From positions 248,001 to 312,000 of the forward strand of contig NZ_JAAAWP010000003.1 in the NCBI RefSeq assembly GCF_010500915.1: a stretch of 64,000 nucleotides of DNA. The letters run 5' to 3'. Positions 55,236-64,000 of the stretch are shown here, piece after piece (within the stretch, counting starts at the first letter, position 1; each line of letters opens with the position of its first letter). Source of the stretch: Alteromonas hispanica. Its GTDB lineage: Bacteria > Pseudomonadota > Gammaproteobacteria > Enterobacterales > Alteromonadaceae. Both the position numbers and the translations under genes were made by a program. The notes beneath the pieces were generated by a model. The model was given only the letters and a program-made list of their open reading frames with translations, searched no databases and had not been told where the DNA came from.

Positions 55236-57155
55236 CTACTGCTTGAGATAAGTGTAACCGCTTAAACATTTTTCATAAAAATCTGTCCAGCGAACACCTT
55301 CTCTAGGATTGAGCTTTCCATCCCACACATGTCTGTCAATCAGGCGCTTTACATCAGATGCCATAGCCCGAGGGTTATACTGCATAACATTCAGTACGTC
55401 CTCAACCGATGAGCCTTTCACCACTTCTTCAATGTAAAAGTCTTCTGGGTCATCGTCGTAGCTGTAAATATGCACTTCGTTCAAACGGCCAAAAAGATTG
55501 TGCATGTCGCCCATTACATCTTGATAAGCCCCTGTTAAAAACAGCCCAACGTAGTAAGGCTCGTCTCGCTTTAAGGGGTGCATGGGCAGCACATCAGTAA
55601 TTTCTCTGCCAATAGTAAACTGGTCAATCTTTCCGTCGCTATCACAGGTTATATCAACCAGTGAGCAGTTTACTGTAGGCTCTTCATTCATTCTCGTCAG
55701 TGGAACTACAGGCAGAAGTTGATCAATAGCCCAAGTGTCTGCCGCCGACTGAAACACAGAGAAGTTACACAGGTATTGTGATGACAAGCTGTAATCAAGC
55801 TCTTGTAACTCTTCGGGAACGTATTCCTCTTTACGATACCAAGTTTGCAATCTGCCCATTATTTGCCAATACAGTGTTTCTATCTTAGCCAATTCCTCTA
55901 ATGGAATAACGCGCAATTTAAAGGCGTCGAGGGCCTGCTCTTTGTATTGCGAAGCGTCGTTATACACTTCATGCATGTTTTCTTGTTCGTCGAAGGTTTC
56001 CGCAAGCTCTCGTATATTCTTTAAGAAAAAGTGCTCGCCTTCTTTTGCAGATGTGTCCATATCAGCGGCATTAGACTTAATTTCACCCACAATTTCGGTA
56101 ATAACACAGCTGTGATGTGCGGTAATGGCACGGCCACTTTCACTCACTAAATGAGGATGAGGAACGCCTTCCAGATCGCACATTTCTTTCATGCCGTATA
56201 CAACATCAGCTACATATTCTTGCATACTGTAGTTACGCGAAGACTCGTTGGTTGAGTTACTTCCATCGTAGTCAATACCTAAGCCACCGCCTACATCGAC
56301 ATAGTCTAAAGCGAAGCCCATTTTATGCAGATCGGCATAAATACGCGCGCCCTCAGTAACAGCTTCTTTGACGGCGCGGATATCAGTTAGCTGACTGCCA
56401 ATGTGAAAATGTAATAGCTTGAGGCAATGGGCCATGCCCTGCTCTTCTAAATAGCGCGCCGCGTTAATTATCTCGGTTATGGTTAGGCCGAACTTTGCTC
56501 GCTCACCGCCAGAACTTTCCCACTTGCCGCGACCTTTTACCGTCATTTTTGAGCGAACGCCAATAATAGGATCGATATCCAGCTCTTTTGCCACTTTCAC
56601 AAGTAATAGTAGTTCGGTAAATTTCTCAACTACCACAACGACCTTGCGCCCAAGCTTGCGACCTAGTAGCGCCAAACGCATTACTTCATCATCTTTGTAA
56701 CCATTTAAGATGGTAAGCGACTCTTCATTAGTGTTCATTGCCAGTACGGTGAGAAGCTCTGCTTTTGACCCAGCTTCTAACCCATAGTTGTAAGGTTTGC
56801 CTGCATCTACAATTTCCTCAACCACTTCGCGCATCTGGTTTACCTTAACCGGGTAAACACCTTGATACTCGCCTTGATATTCAGCTTCTGTGATCGATTT
56901 TCGAAAGGCTTTATTTAATCCAGCCACTTGCGAACGCAAGATATCGTGAAAACGAACAACCACAGGAAATTGCACACCTTCTTTGCGGATATCTTCGATA
57001 ACCGAATTGAAGTCAATGCGAATACTGGGATCTTCAGGCACGGGGGTAATATGAACGTTGCCATTTTCACCTATCTGAAAATAGCCGCCGCCCCATTGAG
57101 AAACGCCATAAACGCGCTCTGCTTCCTCGATACTCCAATTTGACAATGTAGTCAC
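55236..57155 (-). CDS. speA: Biosynthetic arginine decarboxylase
   Basis: The 639-aa PLP-dependent decarboxylase converts arginine to agmatine for polyamine synthesis. It has the SpeA start (WSIEEAERVYGVSQWG), the PLP-lysine region (YPVKVNQM, near 99-106), a glycine-rich VDVGGGLGIDYDG and a C-terminal helical domain. It is convergent with the serine hydrolase gene. Confidence 0.97.
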   Translation of the reverse strand: MTTLSNWSIEEAERVYGVSQWGGGYFQIGENGNVHITPVPEDPSIRIDFNSVIEDIRKEGVQFPVVVRFHDILRSQVAGLNKAFRKSITEAEYQGEYQGVYPVKVNQMREVVEEIVDAGKPYNYGLEAGSKAELLTVLAMNTNEESLTILNGYKDDEVMRLALLGRKLGRKVVVVVEKFTELLLLVKVAKELDIDPIIGVRSKMTVKGRGKWESSGGERAKFGLTITEIINAARYLEEQGMAHCLKLLHFHIGSQLTDIRAVKEAVTEGARIYADLHKMGFALDYVDVGGGLGIDYDGSNSTNESSRNYSMQEYVADVVYGMKEMCDLEGVPHPHLVSESGRAITAHHSCVITEIVGEIKSNAADMDTSAKEGEHFFLKNIRELAETFDEQENMHEVYNDASQYKEQALDAFKLRVIPLEELAKIETLYWQIMGRLQTWYRKEEYVPEELQELDYSLSSQYLCNFSVFQSAADTWAIDQLLPVVPLTRMNEEPTVNCSLVDITCDSDGKIDQFTIGREITDVLPMHPLKRDEPYYVGLFLTGAYQDVMGDMHNLFGRLNEVHIYSYDDDPEDFYIEEVVKGSSVEDVLNVMQYNPRAMASDVKRLIDRHVWDGKLNPREGVRWTDFYEKCLSGYTYLKQ

Positions 57156-57287
57156 CTTTTAACAGTGCGCTAGGAAACACCTAGCAAATGAGTGCAAAAA
57201 TAAGCCGCGTATTATAGACAACATCGCAAATGTTGCGATGTAAAATATCGATTGTGTCGAATAATTATATTTATCGCATTACTCCTT

Positions 57288-57722
57288 TTACGGAGTTGCG
57301 GCATGTACCCAAGATTTTACGTATGCCATCGTACTTGGTTCAACTCTCTCGCTTGCTAACCCTAAAAACACCCCTGCATCTTGTGTGCGTTCAAGGACAA
57401 AAGCTTCATTTACGAAATACTTTTTTGCAATATGATCCGCGTTGGTATTTTCATCTTCCAGCCACAACTCGCTTAACTGATTTCTGCGATCTAGCTGAAT
57501 AGGCTGTCTAATACGACTGTCAATTTCTGAGTCTGGAGTCGACCAGGCTCTAATATCCACTAGTAGATGAAACGGTTTACCGTTTCGTTTCTGCAGTGTA
57601 GTCGTCAGCTCTCCCAAGTAACTTATATTTGTGGCTGTATCCCAGTGGCCTCGAAGTGTTACCAAAATACAATTTTGATAGGTTTCGATGTCAAAAGTAC
57701 GTTTAGATGGGAATTCACTCAT
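57288..57722 (-). CDS. STAS/SpoIIAA-like small protein
   Basis: The 144-aa protein has the alternating beta-alpha pattern of the SpoIIAA-like STAS group (ILVTLRGHWDTATNISYLGEL...FHLLVDIRAWSTPD). No signal peptide or membrane helix is seen. Function unknown. It lies upstream of speA on the same strand with a 132-bp gap. Confidence 0.65.
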   Translation of the reverse strand: MSEFPSKRTFDIETYQNCILVTLRGHWDTATNISYLGELTTTLQKRNGKPFHLLVDIRAWSTPDSEIDSRIRQPIQLDRRNQLSELWLEDENTNADHIAKKYFVNEAFVLERTQDAGVFLGLASERVEPSTMAYVKSWVHAATP

Positions 57723-57848
57723 TACAGGGTTTCAGCTTGGTATCGGTGGCAATATAGAAGCGTGATGTTAGAACGGAATCAGACGTTTAACAACCTCGAA
57801 AAAATATATCTTCTTTTAGCCAGAAATTGGACATAGATGAAAGTAATG

Positions 57849-57888
57849 TGTGCCTTCAAAAACATAACAATGCTATTGAAAGCACACC
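57849..57888. other. Imperfect hairpin downstream of pntB
   Basis: GTGTGC-TTCAA pairs with TTGAA-GCACAC around an unpaired base on each side, with a 16-nt loop. It lies about 75 bp after the pntB stop. It lacks a U-run on the minus strand, so a terminator role is doubtful. Confidence 0.35.
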
Positions 57889-57961
57889 TTAGCGCTCTTT
57901 CTTTTTAAATGTTGCGATTACCAATAAAGTACGCAAACGTTAAGTTTAATCCGTGAACAAC

Positions 57962-59350
57962 TTAGTCGTCACCAAACTCACGAATAATACTGTTTATGGT
58001 TTCCTTCGCATCACCCAGCACCATTCGCGTGTTTTCTTTAAAGAATAACGGGTTATCTACACCTGCAAAGCCTGCATTAGCAGAACGCTTAAGCACAAAG
58101 ACTGTTTTGGCGCGGTATGCTTCAATAACCGGCATACCGTATATGGGGCTACCTTTCATCTCTTTTGCCGCAGGGTTAACAACGTCGTTAGCACCTATAA
58201 CAATAACCACGTCATAATTCTCCATGCGTGGGTTAACGTCGTCCATTTCGTATAGCTGATCGTAAGGCACGTCTGCTTCCGCTAGCAGTACGTTCATATG
58301 TCCCGGCATACGTCCGGCAACGGCATGAATAGCATAATCGACGGTACATCCGTTTTCCTCAAGCAATGACTGGAGTTCACGAACAGCATGCTGCGCTTGC
58401 GCTACCGCCATACCGTACCCGGGAACAACCAGCACGGCCTGGGCAGCTTCTAGCACGTAAAAAGCATCCTGCGCCGCCAACACTTTTATCTCACCTTCAA
58501 TTTTCTCGCCCGCCTCAACAGGTGTCGAAAATCCTGAAAGCAACACATTCATAAGCGAACGGTTCATGGCTTTACACATAATATTGGTAAGAATTAGCCC
58601 AGACGCACCCACTAATAGACCGGTAACAATGAGAATAGTATTACCTGTAGCCAAACCGGCAGCAGATGCAGCAATACCTGAATAGCTGTTCAGCAGAGCG
58701 ATTACCACCGGCATATCTGCGCCACCGATAGATATGGTAGCTAGTAAACCAAAGCTTAGTGCTAAAGCAATGGCGCAATACAACCACAGCGTATTAGCAG
58801 GGTCTGTGGCAAACAAATAGCCAATACCCACCATAGCAATTAGATGGAAGATACTTAGTTCACGTAAGCCAATGAAAATAACAGCCTTTGAACTCAACTT
58901 CCCAGACAGCTTACCCCAAGCGATAACCGAGCCTGAAAACGTGACTCCCCCTACCAAAATAGTGAAAAAGAGAGTTAAGAACGTAAACACGCTGGCTGTA
59001 TTTAACACCATCATACTCATGCTTGATAATGTGGCCCAACCCAACAACAGCGAGGCTGCACCGCCAAAACCATTAAACAAAGACACCATTTCAGGCATTG
59101 ACGTCATCTCTACGGTTTTTGCTTTCCACGCGCCATAGGCACCGCCGATGACAAAACCAAGCAGAATGAAGTGATAGCTTATAATTTGCTGGTCGAGCAA
59201 GGTTATAACAACCGCAATGAGCATACCCACTGCCGAAATAAAGTTACCTTTTTTAGCGGTATCTGGATGACTTAATAATTTAAGACCGAGAATAAATAGT
59301 GCCGCAGCAACTACGTACGCTAGGTTTATAGTGGTTACAATATTGTTCAC
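57962..59350 (-). CDS. pntB: NAD(P) transhydrogenase subunit beta
   Basis: The 462-aa protein has N-terminal transmembrane helices (about 270 residues) and a C-terminal NADP-binding domain dIII (VVPGYGMAVAQAQHAVREL...VNPRMENYDVVIVIGANDVVNP). It couples proton flow to hydride transfer from NADH to NADP. It follows the two alpha genes with an 11-bp gap. Confidence 0.97.
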   Translation of the reverse strand: MNNIVTTINLAYVVAAALFILGLKLLSHPDTAKKGNFISAVGMLIAVVITLLDQQIISYHFILLGFVIGGAYGAWKAKTVEMTSMPEMVSLFNGFGGAASLLLGWATLSSMSMMVLNTASVFTFLTLFFTILVGGVTFSGSVIAWGKLSGKLSSKAVIFIGLRELSIFHLIAMVGIGYLFATDPANTLWLYCAIALALSFGLLATISIGGADMPVVIALLNSYSGIAASAAGLATGNTILIVTGLLVGASGLILTNIMCKAMNRSLMNVLLSGFSTPVEAGEKIEGEIKVLAAQDAFYVLEAAQAVLVVPGYGMAVAQAQHAVRELQSLLEENGCTVDYAIHAVAGRMPGHMNVLLAEADVPYDQLYEMDDVNPRMENYDVVIVIGANDVVNPAAKEMKGSPIYGMPVIEAYRAKTVFVLKRSANAGFAGVDNPLFFKENTRMVLGDAKETINSIIREFGDD

Positions 59351-59361
59351 TTGCGTACTCC

Positions 59362-59643
59362 CTATTTATTCTTTTTTTTGAACATGCTTAACATGCGATC
59401 GGTCACTAAGTATCCGCCCACTACGTTGATGCTTGCCAGCGCTACTGCCACGGTTCCAAGTACCGTCGTTAAAATACTATTATCACTGCCCGACGCCACT
59501 AAAGCGCCCACAAGCGTGATACCCGATATTGCGTTAGAACCAGACATAAGTGGTGTATGTAATGTAGCGGGTACTTTTCGAATAAGCTCAAAACCGAGAA
59601 AACCTGCTAGTACCACAATAAAAAGTAAGTATATGATTTCCAT
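59362..59643 (-). CDS. pntAB: NAD(P) transhydrogenase subunit alpha part 2
   Basis: The 93-aa protein has three to four transmembrane helices (GFELIRKVPATLHTPLMSGSNAISG) and corresponds to the membrane segment of E. coli PntA. A separate gene for this part is normal in several proteobacteria and is not a frameshift: it has its own ATG two bases after the previous stop. Confidence 0.95.
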   Translation of the reverse strand: MEIIYLLFIVVLAGFLGFELIRKVPATLHTPLMSGSNAISGITLVGALVASGSDNSILTTVLGTVAVALASINVVGGYLVTDRMLSMFKKKNK

Positions 59644-59645
59644 GA

Positions 59646-60803
59646 TTACGCCCCTTTGTAAGTAGTTAGCAGCATGTCATTGGTTACGCTTCCCTGATGG
59701 GTAATAACGCAGCCGGCGAGAATGTCGTCCTCCAAATTTAGGTTGAAGGTGTTGGTTTCAGTATCGAAGAACTCGTCTACTAAGTTATAAATATTGTTGG
59801 CATACATGTCGGTAGCTGCCCTTGCTACAAACTGGCTCCAGTAACCATCACCAATCACATTTACACCATTAACTAAGGTCGTTTTTCCGGGTTCCGAACC
59901 TTCAACATTACCGCCCGACGTAGCAGCCATGTCTACCACAACACTGCCTGGCTTCATTAATGCCAGCGTATCTTTTGAGATAAGCACCGGGGGTTTGCGC
60001 CCAAATAATTGCGCCGTGGTAATAACAATATCGGAATCAGCAATGGCATCGCGCTGAGCCTCTTGCTGTTTGGCTTTTTGCTCTTCGGTGAGTTCTTTGG
60101 CATAGCCATCTTTTGTTTGACCAGTTTCACCAATATCAATCTTAAGGAACTTGCCGCCTAACGACTCAACCTGTTCTGCCACTACCTCTCGGGTATCATA
60201 GGCAAGTACATTTGCGCCAAGACGCTTGGCTGTGGCAATTGCCTGAAGCCCGGCTACGCCTGCGCCAATAATAAAGACTTTTGCCGGCTTAATGGTGCCT
60301 GAAGGCGTCATCATCATGGGTAAAATTGAGGGGAGCAGACTAGCGGCCTGCATAACCATGACGTATCCCGCTAGGCTTGCCTGCGAACTCAGTGCGTCCA
60401 TTTTTTGCGCTCGAGATGAACGAGGGATCATTTCAACTGAAATAGCGGTTAGCTGCTTTTGCGCAATAGATTCAATAAGCGGTTGTTGAAAGAAAGGGTC
60501 AAGATGGCCTACCACAATGGCCCCTTTTTTCATCAACGCCAATTGAGATTCATTAGGCTTATTCACCGCCACTAACATATCTGCCGATGATATTGACTCA
60601 TTCACGTCGCTAATGACAGATACACCTACACCTTCGTATTCTTTATCAGAATAACCAGATAGTAAGCCAGCACCTGCCTCGAGTGTTATAGACAGCCCTT
60701 TCTTCACTAACCGCTGCGCACTTGATGGCGTTACAGCGCAACGCTTTTCCACCTTGTTCAGCGGATCAGGCGTTTTTGATTCATTTAACACGATGATTTT
60801 CAC
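59646..60803 (-). CDS. pntAA: NAD(P) transhydrogenase subunit alpha part 1
   Basis: From GTG at 60803, preceded by AAGGAG six bases upstream, the protein is 385 aa. An upstream ATG at 60872 is in frame but lacks a good ribosome site and adds an unconserved 23-residue tail. It contains the alanine dehydrogenase-like NAD domain dI (VFIIGAGVAGLQAIATAKRLGANV). It forms an operon with pntAB and pntB. Confidence 0.93.
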   Translation of the reverse strand: MKIIVLNESKTPDPLNKVEKRCAVTPSSAQRLVKKGLSITLEAGAGLLSGYSDKEYEGVGVSVISDVNESISSADMLVAVNKPNESQLALMKKGAIVVGHLDPFFQQPLIESIAQKQLTAISVEMIPRSSRAQKMDALSSQASLAGYVMVMQAASLLPSILPMMMTPSGTIKPAKVFIIGAGVAGLQAIATAKRLGANVLAYDTREVVAEQVESLGGKFLKIDIGETGQTKDGYAKELTEEQKAKQQEAQRDAIADSDIVITTAQLFGRKPPVLISKDTLALMKPGSVVVDMAATSGGNVEGSEPGKTTLVNGVNVIGDGYWSQFVARAATDMYANNIYNLVDEFFDTETNTFNLNLEDDILAGCVITHQGSVTNDMLLTTYKGA

Positions 60804-60872
60804 ACGCTTCTCCTTATTAGTAGGCTCTTCGAGCATGACACCTTTTGTTACTGGCCAAGCTATTTTATTCAC

Positions 60873-61398
60873 TTATGCTGATCATTTTTTGACTTAATTA
60901 AACGATCGTTTGAATTTTTATTAACTAAACGAGCTCAACACAGTTGTTTAATTTTTATTCTAAACCTTGTTAAACATACGCTTCACAGATATTTATTACC
61001 AAAATTTTTATCTTTAATTACATAACTATAATTTATATGAAATTCTATTATGTTTATTTCACCGGTCTTATTTTTGGTTATCGAAGGGGAGGAATGAGGC
61101 ATGAAGGTTGTTTTTTGCACAGCCGTAAAGGTATAAAAAATGAACAGGCTGTGGCAGAGCAGCGCCATATACAAAACGTTAAATTGATAAAAAGATGGGT
61201 AATTCTTTTTGCTGTGATGTGATCAGTTAGTCGAATTAAAACGTTAACTCAGTACTTGCTAGAGATCATGCGCTACAAACCGTGTATTACTTAGCGTTTA
61301 TTAAACCGAAAATAAAACAAAAAATACACCATAATTAGAGTACGCAGCCGTTATTTGCTTTTAAAAAAATGCACTGCGCGCCGTGAGGAGAAAAAATA
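60873..61398. other. AT-rich intergenic region without a supported gene
   Basis: Short frames on both strands (60983-61222) have no family resemblance or ribosome site, so I leave them out. The region probably holds the pnt promoter (minus) and the promoter for the small gene at 61399. Confidence 0.6.
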
Positions 61399-61572
61399 GT
61401 GTTTGGGCTTTTTAAATCGAATCCGTCAAAGAAAATGCGAAAAGAGTACGACCAGCTTCTAGAGCGAGCCATGCTTGCGCAAAGGAAAGGCGATATAAAA
61501 ACGTATTCTATGCTCACTGCAGAATCTGAAGAGCTGTGGAAGAAAATAGAAGCAGCGGAAAAACAGCAGTAA
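61399..61572 (+). CDS. DUF6435-type small protein
   Basis: The 57-aa protein starts at GTG (61399) after GAGGAG. The sequence FGLFKSNPSKKMRKEYDQLL with QRKGDIKTYSMLTAESEELW fits the DUF6435 family, short helical proteins (55-65 aa) of marine gammaproteobacteria. Function unknown. Confidence 0.8.
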   Translation: MFGLFKSNPSKKMRKEYDQLLERAMLAQRKGDIKTYSMLTAESEELWKKIEAAEKQQ

Positions 61573-61685
61573 TCTTTCTATTCTGCGTTTATGATGTGAA
61601 TTCAGGGCTTCGTTTCGCATTGTAGTTTAGATAACCGTATACTAGCGCCTTCGTTAAGACCACCTAAACAAGGGCGCTGAGTATC

Positions 61686-62399
61686 ATGGCATTTCGTTTC
61701 TTCATAACGATGTTATACGGCATCGTTTTTACATCATCGTTTTTTCATAAAAGCGCGCAGGCCATCGAAGCCGGTCAATATTATTATTTCATTTCAGAAA
61801 AGTGTGCCCCCCGAGGCCCACAATCCCCAGAAGAAAGAGGCGCAGTGACTCCCGACCTCATGCTGTTTGAAGTAGTCCCAGCGGGTATTAGTGACTATTT
61901 TGTTCGTATGAATACAGATGCCCTTATTCACTACACCGAAATAGGGCAACGCTATTTATCGGATTTAGAAGAAGAGCAAGTTTACACGGCGGGAGAAGAG
62001 AGCAGCGAAGGAAAAAAAGTCATTCATCACGACTTTATGCTACAGCGCGAAGCGATAGACTTAAAAACCCTTATTGCCACCCTCAATGGTTTTTCACAAC
62101 AGCAGACTGAAAAAGGGTATTACTTTCGCACTATTCTGGCTCTGCCCAACGAAAACGCGCGTTTTAAAGCCGTCACGCGGGTGCGATTAACAGAAAGCGA
62201 AGCCGCTAATCGCATGCTGCTTACTGACTATTCCACCAGCTATTATCTTTTAGATAACGCTGGAAAAGCAGAGAGCACGCCATTTATTAGTGTCGACCAC
62301 TACGCAGCCATGCGAGAGAACATACACGAATTTAATAGCCCCTATCATGCCTTTACAAAAGAGCGGGTATGCGGAGAAAAGTGGGAGTCGGGAATTTAA
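61686..62399 (+). CDS. Secreted protein of unknown function
   Basis: The 237-aa protein has a signal peptide (residues 1-26, ending SAQA). The mature part is rich in acidic and aromatic residues with no domain that I recognise. It is transcribed toward the parvulin gene. Confidence 0.6.
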   Translation: MAFRFFITMLYGIVFTSSFFHKSAQAIEAGQYYYFISEKCAPRGPQSPEERGAVTPDLMLFEVVPAGISDYFVRMNTDALIHYTEIGQRYLSDLEEEQVYTAGEESSEGKKVIHHDFMLQREAIDLKTLIATLNGFSQQQTEKGYYFRTILALPNENARFKAVTRVRLTESEAANRMLLTDYSTSYYLLDNAGKAESTPFISVDHYAAMRENIHEFNSPYHAFTKERVCGEKWESGI

Positions 62400-62419
62400 G
62401 GGCGTTAACGTAAGAAGTA

Positions 62420-62701
62420 TTAATTATTGCGATACAGGGTTTTGATAATATGGAAACCAAAACGGGTTTTTACTGGCCCGTGCACTTTTAACACTTCTTT
62501 TTTAAACACAACATCATCGAACGCTTTTACCATTTGCCCGCGACGGAACTCCCCCAAATCGCCACCGCGTTTTCCCGATGGGCATGTTGAATGCTTTTTT
62601 GCTAGCGTACTGAAATTTTTACCTTTTTTCAGCTGTTCTAAAATAGAAAGAGCCTCTTTTTCGGTTTTTACCAGAATATGTACCGCTGCTGCTGTTGCCA
62701 T
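62420..62701 (-). CDS. ppiC: Parvulin-type peptidyl-prolyl isomerase
   Basis: From ATG at 62701 the protein is 93 aa, the usual length of PpiC. It has [18 protein letters not shown], the central [13 protein letters not shown] and the C-terminal [11 protein letters not shown]. It is a cytoplasmic cis-trans prolyl isomerase. The longer frame starting at 62797 adds a non-conserved N-terminus and is not preferred. Confidence 0.93.
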   Translation of the reverse strand: MATAAAVHILVKTEKEALSILEQLKKGKNFSTLAKKHSTCPSGKRGGDLGEFRRGQMVKAFDDVVFKKEVLKVHGPVKTRFGFHIIKTLYRNN

Positions 62702-62873
62702 GACAATGCCCATTAGCGTTGAATATTTACGCCTCAGAGTATAACCCAGAGCAACGCTTAGCGTAAGCATACGAATAACCGCTAGGCAGTATTTCAATTT
62801 TGCTGAATAGGTTTACTTTTTAGCGCAAATTCCGCTAACGTAGGTCGAGAACAAAATTTGGACAATAAAAATA

Positions 62874-64000
62874 ATGAAACAATTTTTTAAATGGATTGGC
62901 GTTGGCTTAGTAGCCATAATCGCTTTAGGCGGCAGCTTTGCTGCTCACGAATGGTATGCAGATAAACCTTTTTACTTTAACAACTTTCTTAACCGAGAAA
63001 TGGTAAAAGTAGCGTTTGAAAGCCCGGAAACACTTACCTCTTTGGGGTTTTTAGAGTCGGTAGGCATTAAGGGGCACAACGCTAAGCTAGATGATGCTAG
63101 CCCCGAAAAAAGTGAGGAGCTTTATAACAAGGCTCGTAATATTAAAAGCGTCATCGAGAATTACGATGATGATGACTTAAGCAAAGATGAGTTACTTTCC
63201 AAGAAGATTACCCTTTACCTTCTTGATTACCTTCTCACTAATGAGCCCTTTCAATATCACACCTACCCTGTAAACCAACTTTTTGGGGTGCAAAATGGTT
63301 ACCCCAGCTTTATGCAGGGGCAGCATCAAATTAAAGATGAGACCGACGTTGAGAACTATCTCAGCCGCTTAGAAGCAGTTGACGAAAAGTTTGCACAGGT
63401 ATTGGAAGGCCTGAAACTACGTGAAGATAAAGGCATTATTCCGCCTCGCTTTGTTATCGAACGCGTGCTTGATGAAATGAACGGATTTATTTCATCACCG
63501 CTTAACGAGAACGTTCTTTACAGCTCGCTAAGAGAAAAAATGGCAGATATAGAGTCACTGTCCCAAGAGCAGCAAGACGACTTTTTAGCCAAAGCAGAAG
63601 CGCGAATTAATGATGATGTAAATCGTGCTTATCAGCTATTCATCGACTATTTCACAACACTTAAAACCAAAGCGGGCACAGATGACGGATACTGGCACTT
63701 ACCCGATGGCGATAAAGTATACGCCAACGCCCTTCGCTTTTTCACTACCACCGATATGACCGCAGACGAAATTCATAATATTGGCTTAAAAGAGGTAGCT
63801 AGAATTCAAGGTGAAATGCTCAAAATTCTTGCAGACGAAGGTTACGACACCTCTCAAGGCTTCACTACTGCCATGGACGCATTAGCCTCTGATCCTTCTC
63901 ACTATTATGAAGACAGCGATGCGGGCCGTGAGCAAATACTAAAAGACTATCAAATCATTCTTGATGAAATTGAAGAAGGTATGAGCGAGGTTTTTCGCAT
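62874..64000 (+). CDS. DUF885-family lipoprotein-like/secreted protein, 3'-truncated by the window edge
   Basis: 375 codons are visible from ATG 62874. An N-terminal hydrophobic anchor (MKQFFKWIGVGLVAIIALGG) precedes a helical ectodomain with segments typical of DUF885 (VNQLFGVQNGYPSFMQ, EDVENYLSRL-like, GYWHLPDGDKVYANAL, MTADEIHNIGLKEV). DUF885 proteins are related to zinc peptidases; the metal-binding HExxE part would lie beyond the window. Confidence 0.8.
   Translation, partial: MKQFFKWIGVGLVAIIALGGSFAAHEWYADKPFYFNNFLNREMVKVAFESPETLTSLGFLESVGIKGHNAKLDDASPEKSEELYNKARNIKSVIENYDDDDLSKDELLSKKITLYLLDYLLTNEPFQYHTYPVNQLFGVQNGYPSFMQGQHQIKDETDVENYLSRLEAVDEKFAQVLEGLKLREDKGIIPPRFVIERVLDEMNGFISSPLNENVLYSSLREKMADIESLSQEQQDDFLAKAEARINDDVNRAYQLFIDYFTTLKTKAGTDDGYWHLPDGDKVYANALRFFTTTDMTADEIHNIGLKEVARIQGEMLKILADEGYDTSQGFTTAMDALASDPSHYYEDSDAGREQILKDYQIILDEIEEGMSEVFR

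Noticed and set aside
59362..60803. Frameshifted pntA.
   Set aside because: The two parts have their own starts and ribosome sites, as in other bacteria with a split alpha subunit.
60983..61222. Two overlapping frames of about 60 codons in the pnt upstream gap.
   Set aside because: No ribosome site, low-complexity AT-rich composition and no resemblance to any family.

Overview
The window looks like a chromosomal segment of a marine gammaproteobacterium of the Alteromonadales, probably Alteromonas or a close relative. The reasons are the glmU / DeoR-family regulator / glmS neighbourhood, the split pntA genes, a GlyGly-CTERM secreted protein, speA and a DUF6435 protein. This assignment is inferred from gene content; no database was searched.

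The main structure is a complete Tn7-like transposon of 40,940 bp (2886-43825) inserted just downstream of glmS. It is flanked by a 5-bp target duplication (ATAAA at 2881-2885 and 43826-43830), and its ends carry repeated TnsB-type sites containing ACATTATAGTTTGA. All five Tn7 proteins are present: TnsA, TnsB, TnsC next to glmS, and TnsD and TnsE 12 kb further in. The cargo lies in two blocks.

Cargo block 1 (27.2-39.2 kb) separates tnsC from tnsD. It holds a type I restriction-modification operon (hsdR, an AAA ATPase, hsdM, hsdS), a short nuclease-like fragment and an RloC-type anticodon nuclease. Next to it are an unknown 174-aa protein with a helicase, divergent from an XRE regulator that leads into tnsD-tnsE. 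Two matching inverted repeats sit between them.

Cargo block 2 (3.1-24.1 kb) is a eukaryotic-like phosphosignalling cassette. It has three Ser/Thr kinases (two with C-terminal formylglycine-enzyme/C-type-lectin domains), one PP2C phosphatase, five proteins with eight FHA domains in total, a lipase-VWA secreted protein, a PEGA lipoprotein, a small lipoprotein and a predicted outer-membrane protein. All genes but one are on the minus strand and the cluster ends in an intrinsic terminator at 3118-3141.

Inside block 2 is the remnant of a diversity-generating retroelement (DGR). A 119-bp AAC-rich template repeat (19411-19529) matches the end of the kinase-lectin gene (19692-19810) without gaps. 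There are 27 mismatches, 16 of them at template adenines. A 41-codon stub of an avd-like gene follows, and no reverse transcriptase is in the window. The cassette therefore appears to have had, or still has in trans, a hypermutable extracytoplasmic sensor domain on a kinase. This is the most novel element here.

The flanks are housekeeping. On the left is the C-terminal part of a multidomain secreted protein. On the right are glmS, a DeoR-type regulator, an oxidoreductase, glmU, a degenerate GGDEF protein, an EamA transporter, two alkylation-repair genes, a beta-lactamase-fold protein, speA, a STAS-like protein, pntB/pntA2/pntA1, small proteins, a parvulin and the start of a DUF885 protein.
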